Source of the DNA: Tritonibacter aquimaris
GTDB taxonomy: Bacteria; Pseudomonadota; Alphaproteobacteria; Rhodobacterales; Rhodobacteraceae
Reading direction: 5' to 3'
DNA: 64,000 nt
Assembly (NCBI RefSeq): GCF_009617595.1
Contig: NZ_WIXK01000006.1
Span: forward strand, 124,001-188,000
Part shown: positions 46,167 to 54,766 of the stretch, piece by piece
Numbering within the stretch: position 1 is the first letter of the stretch
Layout: each line of letters opens with the position of its first letter
Notes under the pieces: model-generated
Seen by the model: only the letters and a program-made list of their open reading frames with translations
What the model was told of the DNA's origin: nothing
Database searches by the model: none
Translations under genes and position numbers: made by a program

Positions 46167-47105
46167 TTATTCCATCAGTGTCTTGCCAATCATGCGCAGC
46201 AGGAAGAAGGCGACGATGTTGGCGAGGATGACTGCAAAGATGCCTGTGGCACTAGCAGCCCCGATGTTATTGTTGGCAAATTCGCCGATCAGGTACGGCA
46301 GGTTCTTGTTGCCGTTTCCGCGACTGACGATTTCGATTTCCGCATAAAGCGACAGGTGGAAGATGGCCTGGATCATGACCACAATCGCAATTGGTCGCGC
46401 CAGATGTGGCAGGGTCAGAAAGCGAAACTGCGACCACGTGCTTGCACCATCAAGCACAGCTGCTTCTTTTTGCTGTTGGTCCTCGGATTGCAGCGATGTC
46501 ATGAAGATCAGCACGGCAAAGGGGGTCCATTGCCAGGTCACCATGATGATCACAGCATAGGCAGAGGTTTGTGTGGCTCGGAAGGAGATCGGCTCCAGCT
46601 CTGGCCAGAATGAGAAAAACCACCCAACCAAAGGCGCGTTGCGCAGGGTTTCGACCAGCTCGTTGATGCCGCCAACTGCAATGCCTTGCAGGCCCAATAC
46701 CGGATCCAGGATCATATTGATCCAAAGAACGGCATTCACGGCAGGCATCACAAAGAAGGGGGAAATCAACAGCACCCGAACAATGCCCTGGCCCGGAAAG
46801 GTCTTATTGATCAGCACCGCAATCAACACGCCCAGAATGACGGTCAAAATCAGGATACTGCAAACGATGAACAGGCTGTTTTGGATGGCAAACAGGAAGT
46901 CTTTTGATTTCAGAACAAATTCATAATTCCCGAAACCGCGCCAATTGCTCAGGCTTGGTGTGGTCCACTCAGGACGGCGCAGGCTGTTCAACACGTAGCG
47001 AATAAAGGAAAAATAGAGGGTCATCCCAAGTGGAATGAGCATCCACACTAACAGTAGGAGTACCGCAGGTGTTTGAAGAAGCCGAGGAAGCTTTCTTTCA
47101 GACAT
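46167..47105 (-). CDS. smoF: Polyol ABC transporter permease (MalF-like)
   Basis: The 312-residue membrane protein has six to seven helices and an EAA-type loop (KEAAVLDGASTWSQFRFLTLPHL). The larger size and N-terminal helix mark it as the MalF-type partner. AGGA precedes the ATG. A strong intercistronic hairpin separates it from the binding-protein gene. Confidence 0.92.
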   Translation of the reverse strand: MSERKLPRLLQTPAVLLLLVWMLIPLGMTLYFSFIRYVLNSLRRPEWTTPSLSNWRGFGNYEFVLKSKDFLFAIQNSLFIVCSILILTVILGVLIAVLINKTFPGQGIVRVLLISPFFVMPAVNAVLWINMILDPVLGLQGIAVGGINELVETLRNAPLVGWFFSFWPELEPISFRATQTSAYAVIIMVTWQWTPFAVLIFMTSLQSEDQQQKEAAVLDGASTWSQFRFLTLPHLARPIAIVVMIQAIFHLSLYAEIEIVSRGNGNKNLPYLIGEFANNNIGAASATGIFAVILANIVAFFLLRMIGKTLME

Positions 47106-47223
47106 GGTCCTATCCTCTCAGCAAAACGGTTTTATCGTTTTGCATCTTGTATTTGGGTTGCAATTGCTTGGATGTTAGGCGGTACCAAGGCGATCTAGCA
47201 AACCCTGTGGTACGTCATGGGTG

Positions 47224-47256
47224 GGGCCCGGCGTGTTTGAACCAGCTACCGGGCCC
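47224..47256 (-). other. Intercistronic hairpin between binding-protein and permease genes
   Basis: A perfect 8-bp GC stem (GGGCCCGG / CCGGGCCC) with a 17-nt loop lies 9 bp after the binding-protein stop in a 160-bp gap. No T run follows. It is likely a partial terminator or mRNA-stabilising stem that raises binding protein above permease, as known for malE-malF. Confidence 0.6.
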
Positions 47257-47265
47257 TTGTGTGTT

Positions 47266-48552
47266 TTAGTCGTAGTATCCTGCTTCTTTCATGATCGCAT
47301 CTGCGGCTTTTTGCGAAGCAGCCAGCGCCTCTTCGACAGATTTTGCGCCAGACAGGGCCGCAGCCATTTCCTGCGCTACTGCCGAGCCAACCTCTGGGAA
47401 TTCAGGGATCGCGGCGAACTGCACACCCACATAGGGTTTCAGATCCGTGGCCTCTGGTGCGGCACTGTCGATTGCAGCCAATTCTGCGGCCGCAAATCCG
47501 GCTGCAGCCTGAAATTCAGGGATGGCATAGGTCGAGGCGCGTTGACCGGTTGGAACTGAACCCCAGCCAAATTCGGGGTGATTGCCAACAGCATTTACAT
47601 AGTCCTTGGATGTCGCCCACTCGATAAAGCTGGCAGCTGCTTCAGCATTTGGCGAACCTGCCGGGATGGCCATTGCCCAGGCCCAGAGCCAATTTGCGCC
47701 CACCGGGTTACCGGCGTTCGGAGACTGTGCATATGCGACACCGTCCACTTCGAGGAAGGATGCTGCGATGGTTGCGTCAATCCACATCCCGCATTTGCCC
47801 TCGTTGTAGAGCGCAAGGATTTCATTGAAGGAATTGCCTTCAGATCCGGGAGGGCCATAGGTACCCAGAAGATCCACGTAGAAATTGATCGCGGCGTTCC
47901 ATTCTGCGCTGTCCAATTGGGGGCGGCCTTCGGCGTCAAACCATGCGCCACCAAATGAATTCACCACCGTGGTGATGAAGGCCATATTGTCGCCCCAGCC
48001 CGGTTTGCCGCGCAGGCAGGCACCGTAAACGCCGTTATCCGGATCATGGATCGCGGCCGCTGCGGCCTTTACGTTGGTCCAGCTGTCATTGTCAGCGATA
48101 GAAACACCGGCCGCATCGGTCAGATCCTTGCGATACATGACCATCGACGAATCACCATAGAAAGGCGCGGCATAAAGCTGGCCGTCATGGGATAGGCCAT
48201 TGCGCATGGCGGGTAGAATGTCATCAACGTCATATCCGGCCGAGAAATTCAGTGGCTCAATCCAGCCAGCTGCACCCCAGATCGGTGCTTCCTGCATGCC
48301 GATATTGATAATGTCATACTGGCCGCCGCCGGTTGCGGTGTCGGATGTGACTTGTTCGCGTAGGACCCCTTCTTCCAGCGAGACCCATTTCAGCTCAACA
48401 CCGGTTTTTGCAGTATAAGCCTCTGCAACCTTCTGCATGTTGATCATATGACCGTTGTTCACGATCGCAATTGTCAGTGTTTCGGCAGAAACACCACCCG
48501 CAGCCAAAAGTGAAATGGCGGTGGCTGTACAAAGCGCGCCTTTCTTCAACAT
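47266..48552 (-). CDS. smoE: Polyol ABC transporter substrate-binding protein
   Basis: The 428-residue periplasmic protein has a signal peptide (MLKKGALCTATAISLLAAGG, cleavage near VSA-ET). The type-I extracellular solute-binding fold follows (AYTAKTGVELKWVSLEEG, YDIINIGMQEAPIWG, YAAPFYGDSSMVMYRKDL). The ATG at 48552 is chosen because AGGGAGG lies 6 bases upstream; an ATG two codons earlier touches that site. It is the first structural gene of the operon. Confidence 0.92.
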   Translation of the reverse strand: MLKKGALCTATAISLLAAGGVSAETLTIAIVNNGHMINMQKVAEAYTAKTGVELKWVSLEEGVLREQVTSDTATGGGQYDIINIGMQEAPIWGAAGWIEPLNFSAGYDVDDILPAMRNGLSHDGQLYAAPFYGDSSMVMYRKDLTDAAGVSIADNDSWTNVKAAAAAIHDPDNGVYGACLRGKPGWGDNMAFITTVVNSFGGAWFDAEGRPQLDSAEWNAAINFYVDLLGTYGPPGSEGNSFNEILALYNEGKCGMWIDATIAASFLEVDGVAYAQSPNAGNPVGANWLWAWAMAIPAGSPNAEAAASFIEWATSKDYVNAVGNHPEFGWGSVPTGQRASTYAIPEFQAAAGFAAAELAAIDSAAPEATDLKPYVGVQFAAIPEFPEVGSAVAQEMAAALSGAKSVEEALAASQKAADAIMKEAGYYD

Positions 48553-48621
48553 CCTCATCCTCCCTAAATTAGATGCTTGATACAAATCTAGCGCCTAATG
48601 GCAACTTGCGTCAATTTAAAC

Positions 48622-48635
48622 TTTACGCGCGTAAA
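48622..48635. promoter_or_regulatory. LacI-type operator of the polyol operon
   Basis: TTTACGCGCGTAAA is a perfect 14-nt palindrome with the central CG typical of LacI-family sites. It lies 70 bp upstream of the binding-protein start. A one-mismatch copy precedes the regulator gene at 49781. Confidence 0.8.
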
Positions 48636-48665
48636 TTTTGTAATTTAGGGAGGAAACTCAGGCCT

Positions 48666-49712
48666 TTATGCTGACGATCTCATGATCAGCCGCCCATCAT
48701 AAAGCGTTTCGCGTCGCGAATCGGAGATCTCTTTGGTTTCAATCCGCTCCAGCAGGACGGCGGCACTTTTCTTGGCAATAGCCTCATAATCTTGCGAAAC
48801 AGTTGTCAGTGTCGGGCAGGTGTAACGCGAAAACGGGTGATCATCGTGACCCGCAATGCGTAAATCACAGCCATCACCAATTCCCACACGCAGCCCTGCT
48901 TCAAATGCCGCAGAAAGCAGGCCAATGGCCAGGCGATCATTGCTGCACAGAATGGTGTTTGACGGCAGATTGCGATCCCGCACGACCCGCGTGCCGGCGC
49001 GAAATCCGATTTCCTCAAATTCCCAACCTTCGCCCTCTGCTTGGATAAGCTGTGGCTGATGTCCAAGCTTTTCCATAGCTGCGATATAGGCGTGCCGGCG
49101 CTTGAATGCGTTTGGGTTGGTTGGCGATTTCATCTCAAAAAAACTGGGCGCTTCGCCTGTTCGGCATAGGTAATCCACAACCAGACCAATGCTTTGCTCG
49201 TTGTTTGAGCCGACAAAAGCTTCGCCGATCTCATCGATGTTGGCATCAAACAGAACTGTGGGCACATCTTGGCAGAAGGCTTTGATTTTTGCATGATCGG
49301 ATGCGCGCCCCAACGGTGCCAAAAGAACGCCAGCAGGTTTAATACTGCGCAGGTTTTCCAAATTGGCGATCTCCATGGCCGGGCTGCCATGCGATCCAAG
49401 CAAAACCGGGCGAAAGCCGGTTTCAATGACATGCTCTTCAATCGTGCGGGCAATTTTCGCAAAAAACGGATCTGCCAGATAGGGGACAACAACGCCGATG
49501 TTCTTGGTCAGTCGTCGATTTTGGTTCACCGCATAGAGATTGGGCTGATAGTCGTATTGCTCCAGTGCGGCTTCGATCCGTTTACGTGTCGAAGCGCGTA
49601 CACTGTCCGGATCGTTAAAGAATTTTGAAAGCGTCGGCCGTGAAATACCACTCACGGAGGCAAATTCTTCCATGTTTTTGATTTTTGTGCCTGAGGTTTC
49701 TTTGCCTGACAT
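48666..49712 (-). CDS. LacI family transcriptional regulator of the polyol operon
   Basis: The 348-residue protein has an N-terminal LacI helix-turn-helix (FASVSGISRPTLSKFFND) and hinge (RKRIEAALEQYDYQPN). A periplasmic-binding-protein-like sensor domain follows (NIGVVVPYLADPFFAKIARTIEE, split by motif). The ATG at 49712 has AGGAGG 5 bases upstream; a GTG eight codons earlier is open. It lies directly upstream of the transporter operon, and similar operators precede both. A polyol or its ketose is the probable ligand. Confidence 0.92.
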   Translation of the reverse strand: MSGKETSGTKIKNMEEFASVSGISRPTLSKFFNDPDSVRASTRKRIEAALEQYDYQPNLYAVNQNRRLTKNIGVVVPYLADPFFAKIARTIEEHVIETGFRPVLLGSHGSPAMEIANLENLRSIKPAGVLLAPLGRASDHAKIKAFCQDVPTVLFDANIDEIGEAFVGSNNEQSIGLVVDYLCRTGEAPSFFEMKSPTNPNAFKRRHAYIAAMEKLGHQPQLIQAEGEGWEFEEIGFRAGTRVVRDRNLPSNTILCSNDRLAIGLLSAAFEAGLRVGIGDGCDLRIAGHDDHPFSRYTCPTLTTVSQDYEAIAKKSAAVLLERIETKEISDSRRETLYDGRLIMRSSA

Positions 49713-49780
49713 GGGGCCTCCTTTGTCGGATTTCACTCCTCCGCTGGATTTGTGAGCTTCGATTTTATCACCATAAATAG

Positions 49781-49794
49781 TTTACGCGCGGAAA
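49781..49794. promoter_or_regulatory. LacI-type operator upstream of the regulator gene
   Basis: TTTACGCGCGGAAA differs at one base from the perfect operator at 48622. It lies 69 bp before the regulator start, the same distance as the other site from its gene, and implies autoregulation. The gap 49713-50037 also holds the hairpin GACCCTC-GGCGAA-GAGGGTC at 49982-50001, a weak terminator for the leftward operon ending at 50038, and nothing else clear. Confidence 0.7.
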
Positions 49795-50037
49795 CATAGC
49801 CCTGTGAGCTTTGGTTATGCTTTGGATCGCGTGTTCACATTCTATACGGCGCGGGTTCTGCACCAACGTGAAGGGGGGAGGGTCATGTGCGTTCGACGGT
49901 TGCAACGCTTTCAAATCAAAGTCGAAACCTGCAGATACATCACAAAGGCAGCAGGTTATTGCGATGCGTGTCAAATGAAATGACCCTCGGCGAAGAGGGT
50001 CAAAACAGTGTTCGTCACGATATTTAAATCGCTGGGA

Positions 50038-51486
50038 TCAGAGGCCAATACAGCAGTATTTGAGCTCCAGGTAATCCTCGATCCCGTATTTGGAGCCTTC
50101 GCGCCCGGTGCCGCTTTCCTTGATGCCGCCAAAGGGGGCAACCTCGGTGGAAATAAGACCGGTGTTTACCCCGACCATGCCGTATTCCAGCTCTTCCATG
50201 AATTTCCAGGTCTGGCTGAGGTCTTGGGTATACACATAGGAAGCGAGGCCAAACTCGGTGTCATTGGCGGCGGCAATTGCCTCATCGGTATCCGAAAAGC
50301 GGAACACAGGCGCCAGCGGGCCAAAGGTCTCTTCGCGCGCGACGGCCATATCGGCTGTTGCTCCGGCAATGACGGTCGGTTGGAAGAATGTGCGCCCCAA
50401 TTCGTGGCTGTCGCCGCCGGTGGCAATGGTTCCGCCTTTGGCGGTTGCATCCGCGATATGCTCACGCACCTTTTCCATGGCGCCTTCGCTGATCAGCGGG
50501 CCGATGGCTGTGCCTGCTTCAAAACCATCGCCAACCTGCAAGGCCGATACCGCAGCGGTGAGTTTGTCAACAAAGGCGTCATAGACCCCGTCTTGCACAT
50601 AAAGCCGGTTGGTGCAGACGCAGGTCTGGCCAGCATTGCGGAACTTGGAAATCATCGCACCTTCGACTGCCTTGTCGAGGTCAGCATCATTGCAGACGAT
50701 AAACGGCGCATTGCCGCCCAGCTCCAGCGACAGTTTTTTGACTTGCGCCGCGCCCTGTTGCATCAGAATCTTGCCTACGCGGGTGGAGCCGGTAAAGCTG
50801 ATTTTGCGCATCTTTGGATGGTCACAGAAGGCTTTGCCCATCGCGGGGCTGTCATTTGACGGCACCACAGAAAAGACGCCTGCAGGCAATCCAGCCTCTT
50901 CGCCGAGCTTGGCCATTGCCAGTGCAGACAGCGGGGTCTCAGTTGCGGGTTTCACCACCATGGTGCAGCCCGCCGCCAGGGCAGGGGCTGCCTTGCGGGT
51001 GATCATGGCATTGGGAAAGTTCCACGGCGTGATCGCGCCCACAACACCGATAGGCTGTTTCATCACCAGGATGCGTTTGTCGCGCTGATGGCCGGGGATA
51101 GTGTCGCCGTAGATCCGTTTGGCTTCTTCTGCGAACCATTCGACAAAGCTGGCACCATAGAGGATTTCACCCTTGGCTTCCGCCAGCGGTTTACCCATTT
51201 CTGCGGTCAGGATCGCAGCCAGATCATCGGCGTGTTCCACCATCAGGTCGAACCACTTGCGCAGAATTGCAGCACGTTCCTTGCCGGTGCGCGCAGCCCA
51301 ATCCTTTTGGGCATGAGCTGCGGCCTCAATTGCCGTGTCCGCATCAGAGACAGCGCAATTCGCCACAGAGGCCAACACATCACCGGTGGATGGGTTGAAC
51401 ACATCGAAGCGGTTTTGGGTCTTGATCCACTCCCCGTTAATATAGGCCGCATCGACCAGCAGATCAGAACGCTTGAGAGTTATCAT
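50038..51486 (-). CDS. gabD: NAD(P)-dependent succinate-semialdehyde dehydrogenase
   Basis: The 482-residue aldehyde dehydrogenase has the GabD-type sequence: ITPWNFPNAMITRKAAPALAAGC, Glu in LELGGNAPFIV, and the catalytic Cys in AGQTCVCTNRLYVQ. It oxidises succinate semialdehyde to succinate. It is the last gene of the seven-gene operon starting at 58142. By position it matches TgnE of the trigonelline route, which disposes of the succinate semialdehyde made by ring cleavage. A generic GABA-pathway role is possible but no GABA aminotransferase is nearby. Confidence 0.93.
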   Translation of the reverse strand: MITLKRSDLLVDAAYINGEWIKTQNRFDVFNPSTGDVLASVANCAVSDADTAIEAAAHAQKDWAARTGKERAAILRKWFDLMVEHADDLAAILTAEMGKPLAEAKGEILYGASFVEWFAEEAKRIYGDTIPGHQRDKRILVMKQPIGVVGAITPWNFPNAMITRKAAPALAAGCTMVVKPATETPLSALAMAKLGEEAGLPAGVFSVVPSNDSPAMGKAFCDHPKMRKISFTGSTRVGKILMQQGAAQVKKLSLELGGNAPFIVCNDADLDKAVEGAMISKFRNAGQTCVCTNRLYVQDGVYDAFVDKLTAAVSALQVGDGFEAGTAIGPLISEGAMEKVREHIADATAKGGTIATGGDSHELGRTFFQPTVIAGATADMAVAREETFGPLAPVFRFSDTDEAIAAANDTEFGLASYVYTQDLSQTWKFMEELEYGMVGVNTGLISTEVAPFGGIKESGTGREGSKYGIEDYLELKYCCIGL

Positions 51487-51505
51487 TTGTGGCTCCTACA
51501 TAGTA

Positions 51506-51534
51506 ACATCGGGCGAAACCAGTCCGCCCGATGT
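51506..51534 (-). other. Intercistronic hairpin between BCCT and gabD genes
   Basis: A perfect 10-bp stem (ACATCGGGCG / CGCCCGATGT, loop 9 nt) sits in the 67-bp gap. Without a T run it is more likely a processing or attenuation stem than a terminator. Confidence 0.6.
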
Positions 51535-51553
51535 GTCTTGATTTCCTAAGGGC

Positions 51554-53224
51554 TTAGGCGCGCAGATCGCCGCCCAATGCTGTGCCATCTGGCGCAGTGT
51601 CAGCACCGTCTGAGACCGCAGATGGATCTTCCATCAGGGATTTGATCACCCCCCATGCCATCAGTACAACCAGCACCGAGATCGGCAGCGCAGCTGCAAT
51701 CGCAGCGGTCTGAAGTGCGGATAGGCCGCCCGCAAGCAACAGCACAGCTGCCACCAGACCCTGGGCCAGACCCCAGATAATGCGGTGTTTCTTAGGCGGG
51801 TGTGCATTGCCCATCGACAAGATGGTGGTCACAACCAGGGTGCCACTGTCAGAGCTGGTGATGAACCATGTCGCCAGCAAGAAAGTGGTCAGCGCTGAAA
51901 TGATCCAGGTCAGTGTTCCGCCATCTGTCAGCAGCTCAATGGTGCCAAAAAGCGTGCCGCCCAGGTTCCAGTTGTTGACCATGTCGATCAGGCCAGCGGT
52001 GCCTGCACCACCTTCGGCGTTCAATTCGATGAACAGGGCGTTGCCGCCAAAGATCGAGATCCAGATGAAGGCCATAGTGGTGGGTACAAGCATCGCGCCG
52101 AACATGAATTCACGAATGGTGCGACCTTTGGAGATGCGGGCGATGAACATGCCCACAAACGGTGCCCAGCTCAGCCACCAGCCCCAATAGAAGATGGTCC
52201 AGCCGCCCTGCCATTTGACATCACCCGCGTCAGAGGCGGTCCAAAAGCCCATGGACAGGAATTGTGTTGCGTAATCCCCAACAGAGTTCAGCAAAAAGCC
52301 TGCGAGCCACTGCGACGGGCCTGCAATAAAGAAGAACAGGATCAGCACGATGGTCAGAACGATATTCCATTCCGACAGGATCTTGATGCCGCGACCAATG
52401 CCTGACACTGCCGACAGTGTTGCAATGATTGAAATGCCCACCACCAGGATAACCTGTGTTGTGGTGCCGGAATCCACCCCAAAGAGCACATTCATACCCT
52501 GTGCCATCTGGGTCGCGCCCAATCCCATTGAGGTTGCGATACCAAACACGGTGCCAAAAACCGCCAAAAGATCAACCGCGTGACCCGCCGGGCCATAGAT
52601 GCGCTCCCCCAGGATCGGATAAAGAGCAGAGCGGAACGTGAGTGGCAGCTTTTTGCGGAAGGCAAAATAGCCAAGGGCCAGGCCTGTCAGCGTGTAAATC
52701 GCCCAACCGTGCAGGCCCCAATGGAAGTTGGTCACCCGAACCGCATCCACGGCGCGTGCCAGATCCATTTCTTCATGGCCGGCCATATCGGCAAACGGGT
52801 TGTTCGGATAACCCCAGCCTGCGGAATTGTCGAAGTAGAACAGCGGCTCTGCCACGCCAAAGAACATGATGCCAATCGATACAGACGCCGAAAACAGCAT
52901 CGCAAACCAGGCAAAGCTGGAAAATTCGGGCTTTGTATCATCATCCCCAAGACGGATCGATCCAAAGCGGCTGAACATCAGATAGACGCAGGCAAAAAAG
53001 ATCACGATAACCGAGCTGATGTAATACCAGCTCAACGCGCCTTCGACCCAGGAACGGATGCCGCCGTAGATTTGGCCAGCAAACTCAACATTGAGAATGG
53101 TAAAGACCACAAAGGCGGCAACCATTGCTTTTGATGCAATGCTCATTCCGTTGTGCAGGCCTTTGAAGAGCCCTTTGTCGGAGACCAGGTTGCCCCCGCC
53201 CTCCGGGTTTGGTTTGTGTGTCAT
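51554..53224 (-). CDS. BCCT family betaine transporter
   Basis: The 556-residue protein has twelve hydrophobic segments and the BCCT hallmark region (WGWWLSWAPFVGMFIARISKGRTIREF, quoted by parts: Trp-rich helix 8 then GMFIARIS). It imports quaternary ammonium betaines by Na+ or H+ symport. It lies inside an operon with a two-component flavin monooxygenase and aldehyde dehydrogenases, so its substrate is probably the betaine degraded by those enzymes. Trigonelline, a pyridinium betaine, fits. An osmoprotectant role is less likely because the operon is catabolic. Confidence 0.93.
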   Translation of the reverse strand: MTHKPNPEGGGNLVSDKGLFKGLHNGMSIASKAMVAAFVVFTILNVEFAGQIYGGIRSWVEGALSWYYISSVIVIFFACVYLMFSRFGSIRLGDDDTKPEFSSFAWFAMLFSASVSIGIMFFGVAEPLFYFDNSAGWGYPNNPFADMAGHEEMDLARAVDAVRVTNFHWGLHGWAIYTLTGLALGYFAFRKKLPLTFRSALYPILGERIYGPAGHAVDLLAVFGTVFGIATSMGLGATQMAQGMNVLFGVDSGTTTQVILVVGISIIATLSAVSGIGRGIKILSEWNIVLTIVLILFFFIAGPSQWLAGFLLNSVGDYATQFLSMGFWTASDAGDVKWQGGWTIFYWGWWLSWAPFVGMFIARISKGRTIREFMFGAMLVPTTMAFIWISIFGGNALFIELNAEGGAGTAGLIDMVNNWNLGGTLFGTIELLTDGGTLTWIISALTTFLLATWFITSSDSGTLVVTTILSMGNAHPPKKHRIIWGLAQGLVAAVLLLAGGLSALQTAAIAAALPISVLVVLMAWGVIKSLMEDPSAVSDGADTAPDGTALGGDLRA

Positions 53225-53252
53225 CTAGTTTCCTCCCATAACGCAGGTCAAA

Positions 53253-53273
53253 GCATCACTTCCCATGTGATGC
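53253..53273 (-). other. Intercistronic hairpin between aldehyde dehydrogenase and BCCT genes
   Basis: A perfect 7-bp stem (GCATCAC / GTGATGC, loop TTCCCAT) sits in the 64-bp gap. No T run follows. Confidence 0.5.
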
Positions 53274-53288
53274 CGAATTGGATGCGGC

Positions 53289-54752
53289 TCAGCGCATCAC
53301 AAACGGATCCGGGATCGGATCATCGCTTGTGCGCAGCCAAACCGTTTTGATTTTGGTGTAATCCAGTGCCGCCTGGAGCCCGCCTTCGCGGCCATGGCCG
53401 GACAGCCCATGCCCGCCAAATGGCGCAATCGGGCTGACGGCGCGGTAGGTGTTCACCCAGACGATCCCAGCGCGGATTGCACGGATCATGCGGTGGGCGC
53501 GGGTCAGGTTTTGGGTAAACAGCCCGGATGCAAGGCCAAAGGCCGTATCATTGGCGATGGCGATGGCTTCGTCTTCTGTATCAAACGAGGTGACAGACAG
53601 TACGGGGCCAAAGAATTCATTGCTCAAACACTCCGCATCCCGTGCGTCAGAACAATCAAGGATCGTGGGCGGGAAATAGAAGCCTTCCCGCTCAAGCGCC
53701 TCGCCCCCTGTGATCAGTTTTGCACCCTGTTGCAGCGAACGTTTGATCAGATGCTGGGCGGTTTGGCGCTGGCGCTCAGTACACAGCGGGCCAACTTCTG
53801 TGGCCATATCATCCGGCGCGCCAATCACGATGGCTTCGGCTTTTTCTTTCAGGCGTTTGAGAAAGGCATCTTTGATCGACGCCTGCACCACCAGACGAGA
53901 ACCCGAAACGCAACTTTGCCCGGTGGCAGCAAAAATGCCGGAGATCTGCGCGTTGACCGCGCTTTCGATGTCGGCGTCTTCAAATACGATAAACGGGGAT
54001 TTCCCGCCCAGCTCCAACGAGGTTGAGGCAAGGTTTTCAGCCGAATTGCGCACGATATGGCGCGCAGTTTCCGGCCCACCGGTAAAGGCCACATGCACAA
54101 CTTTTGGATGGCTGGTCAGGGTGGCACCTGCAACCGGGCCACCGGTGATCACGTTCAAAACACCCTTGGGAAAGCCTGCCTGATCAAAAATCCGGGCAAA
54201 CTCCAGCATCGGTGCTGGGCCTTCCTCTGAGGCTTTCAAAACCACGGTGCAGCCAGCCGCCAAAGCGGGGCCGATTTTGACCGCTGACAGGAACAGCTGC
54301 GAATTCCACGGCACAACGGCCGCCACCACGCCGATCGGTTCGCGGCGCAGCCAGACCTCCATATCCGGTTTGTCCACCGGCAGATGTGCGCCTTCGATCT
54401 TGTCGGCGAGCCCCGCATAATAGCGATAATACTCTGCCACATAGGCAATCTGGGCAGAGGTTTCACGGATGATCTTACCGGTGTCGCGGGTTTCCAGCTC
54501 AGCAAGGCGGGGCGCGTTTTCGGCGATAAGATCGGCCAGACGCAGCAAAAGCTTGCCTCTGGCCGTTGCTGTCATGCCCGCCCATTCCGGCGAGAAAAAG
54601 GCACGTTCAGCAGCGTCAACAGCCTGGTTTACGCCGTCTTCGCCCGCCTCAGGCATCTGGGCCCAGACCGCGCCCGTGGCGGGATCAAGACTGTCAAACC
54701 AAGACGTGCCATCCGAAAAGGCACCATCGATATACTGTTGAAACTGCTGCAT
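53289..54752 (-). CDS. Aldehyde dehydrogenase (TgnC-like by context)
   Basis: The 487-residue NAD(P)-dependent enzyme has the full family set: VVPWNSQLFLSAVKIGPALAAGC, Glu in LELGGKSPFIVFED, and the catalytic Cys in ATGQSCVSGSRLVVQ. It oxidises an aldehyde to an acid. In the tgn pathway the second step is oxidation of a ring-opened semialdehyde, and this gene sits next to the monooxygenase as expected. It is 14 bp downstream of that gene. It is clearly a different subgroup from the GabD-like gene. Confidence 0.9.
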   Translation of the reverse strand: MQQFQQYIDGAFSDGTSWFDSLDPATGAVWAQMPEAGEDGVNQAVDAAERAFFSPEWAGMTATARGKLLLRLADLIAENAPRLAELETRDTGKIIRETSAQIAYVAEYYRYYAGLADKIEGAHLPVDKPDMEVWLRREPIGVVAAVVPWNSQLFLSAVKIGPALAAGCTVVLKASEEGPAPMLEFARIFDQAGFPKGVLNVITGGPVAGATLTSHPKVVHVAFTGGPETARHIVRNSAENLASTSLELGGKSPFIVFEDADIESAVNAQISGIFAATGQSCVSGSRLVVQASIKDAFLKRLKEKAEAIVIGAPDDMATEVGPLCTERQRQTAQHLIKRSLQQGAKLITGGEALEREGFYFPPTILDCSDARDAECLSNEFFGPVLSVTSFDTEDEAIAIANDTAFGLASGLFTQNLTRAHRMIRAIRAGIVWVNTYRAVSPIAPFGGHGLSGHGREGGLQAALDYTKIKTVWLRTSDDPIPDPFVMR

Positions 54753-54766
54753 TTTACTTGGCCTCC

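Noticed and set aside
49768-49974. 68-codon minus-strand ORF in the LacI upstream region
   Set aside because: It crosses the operator copy at 49781, lacks a ribosome site and has no recognisable sequence.
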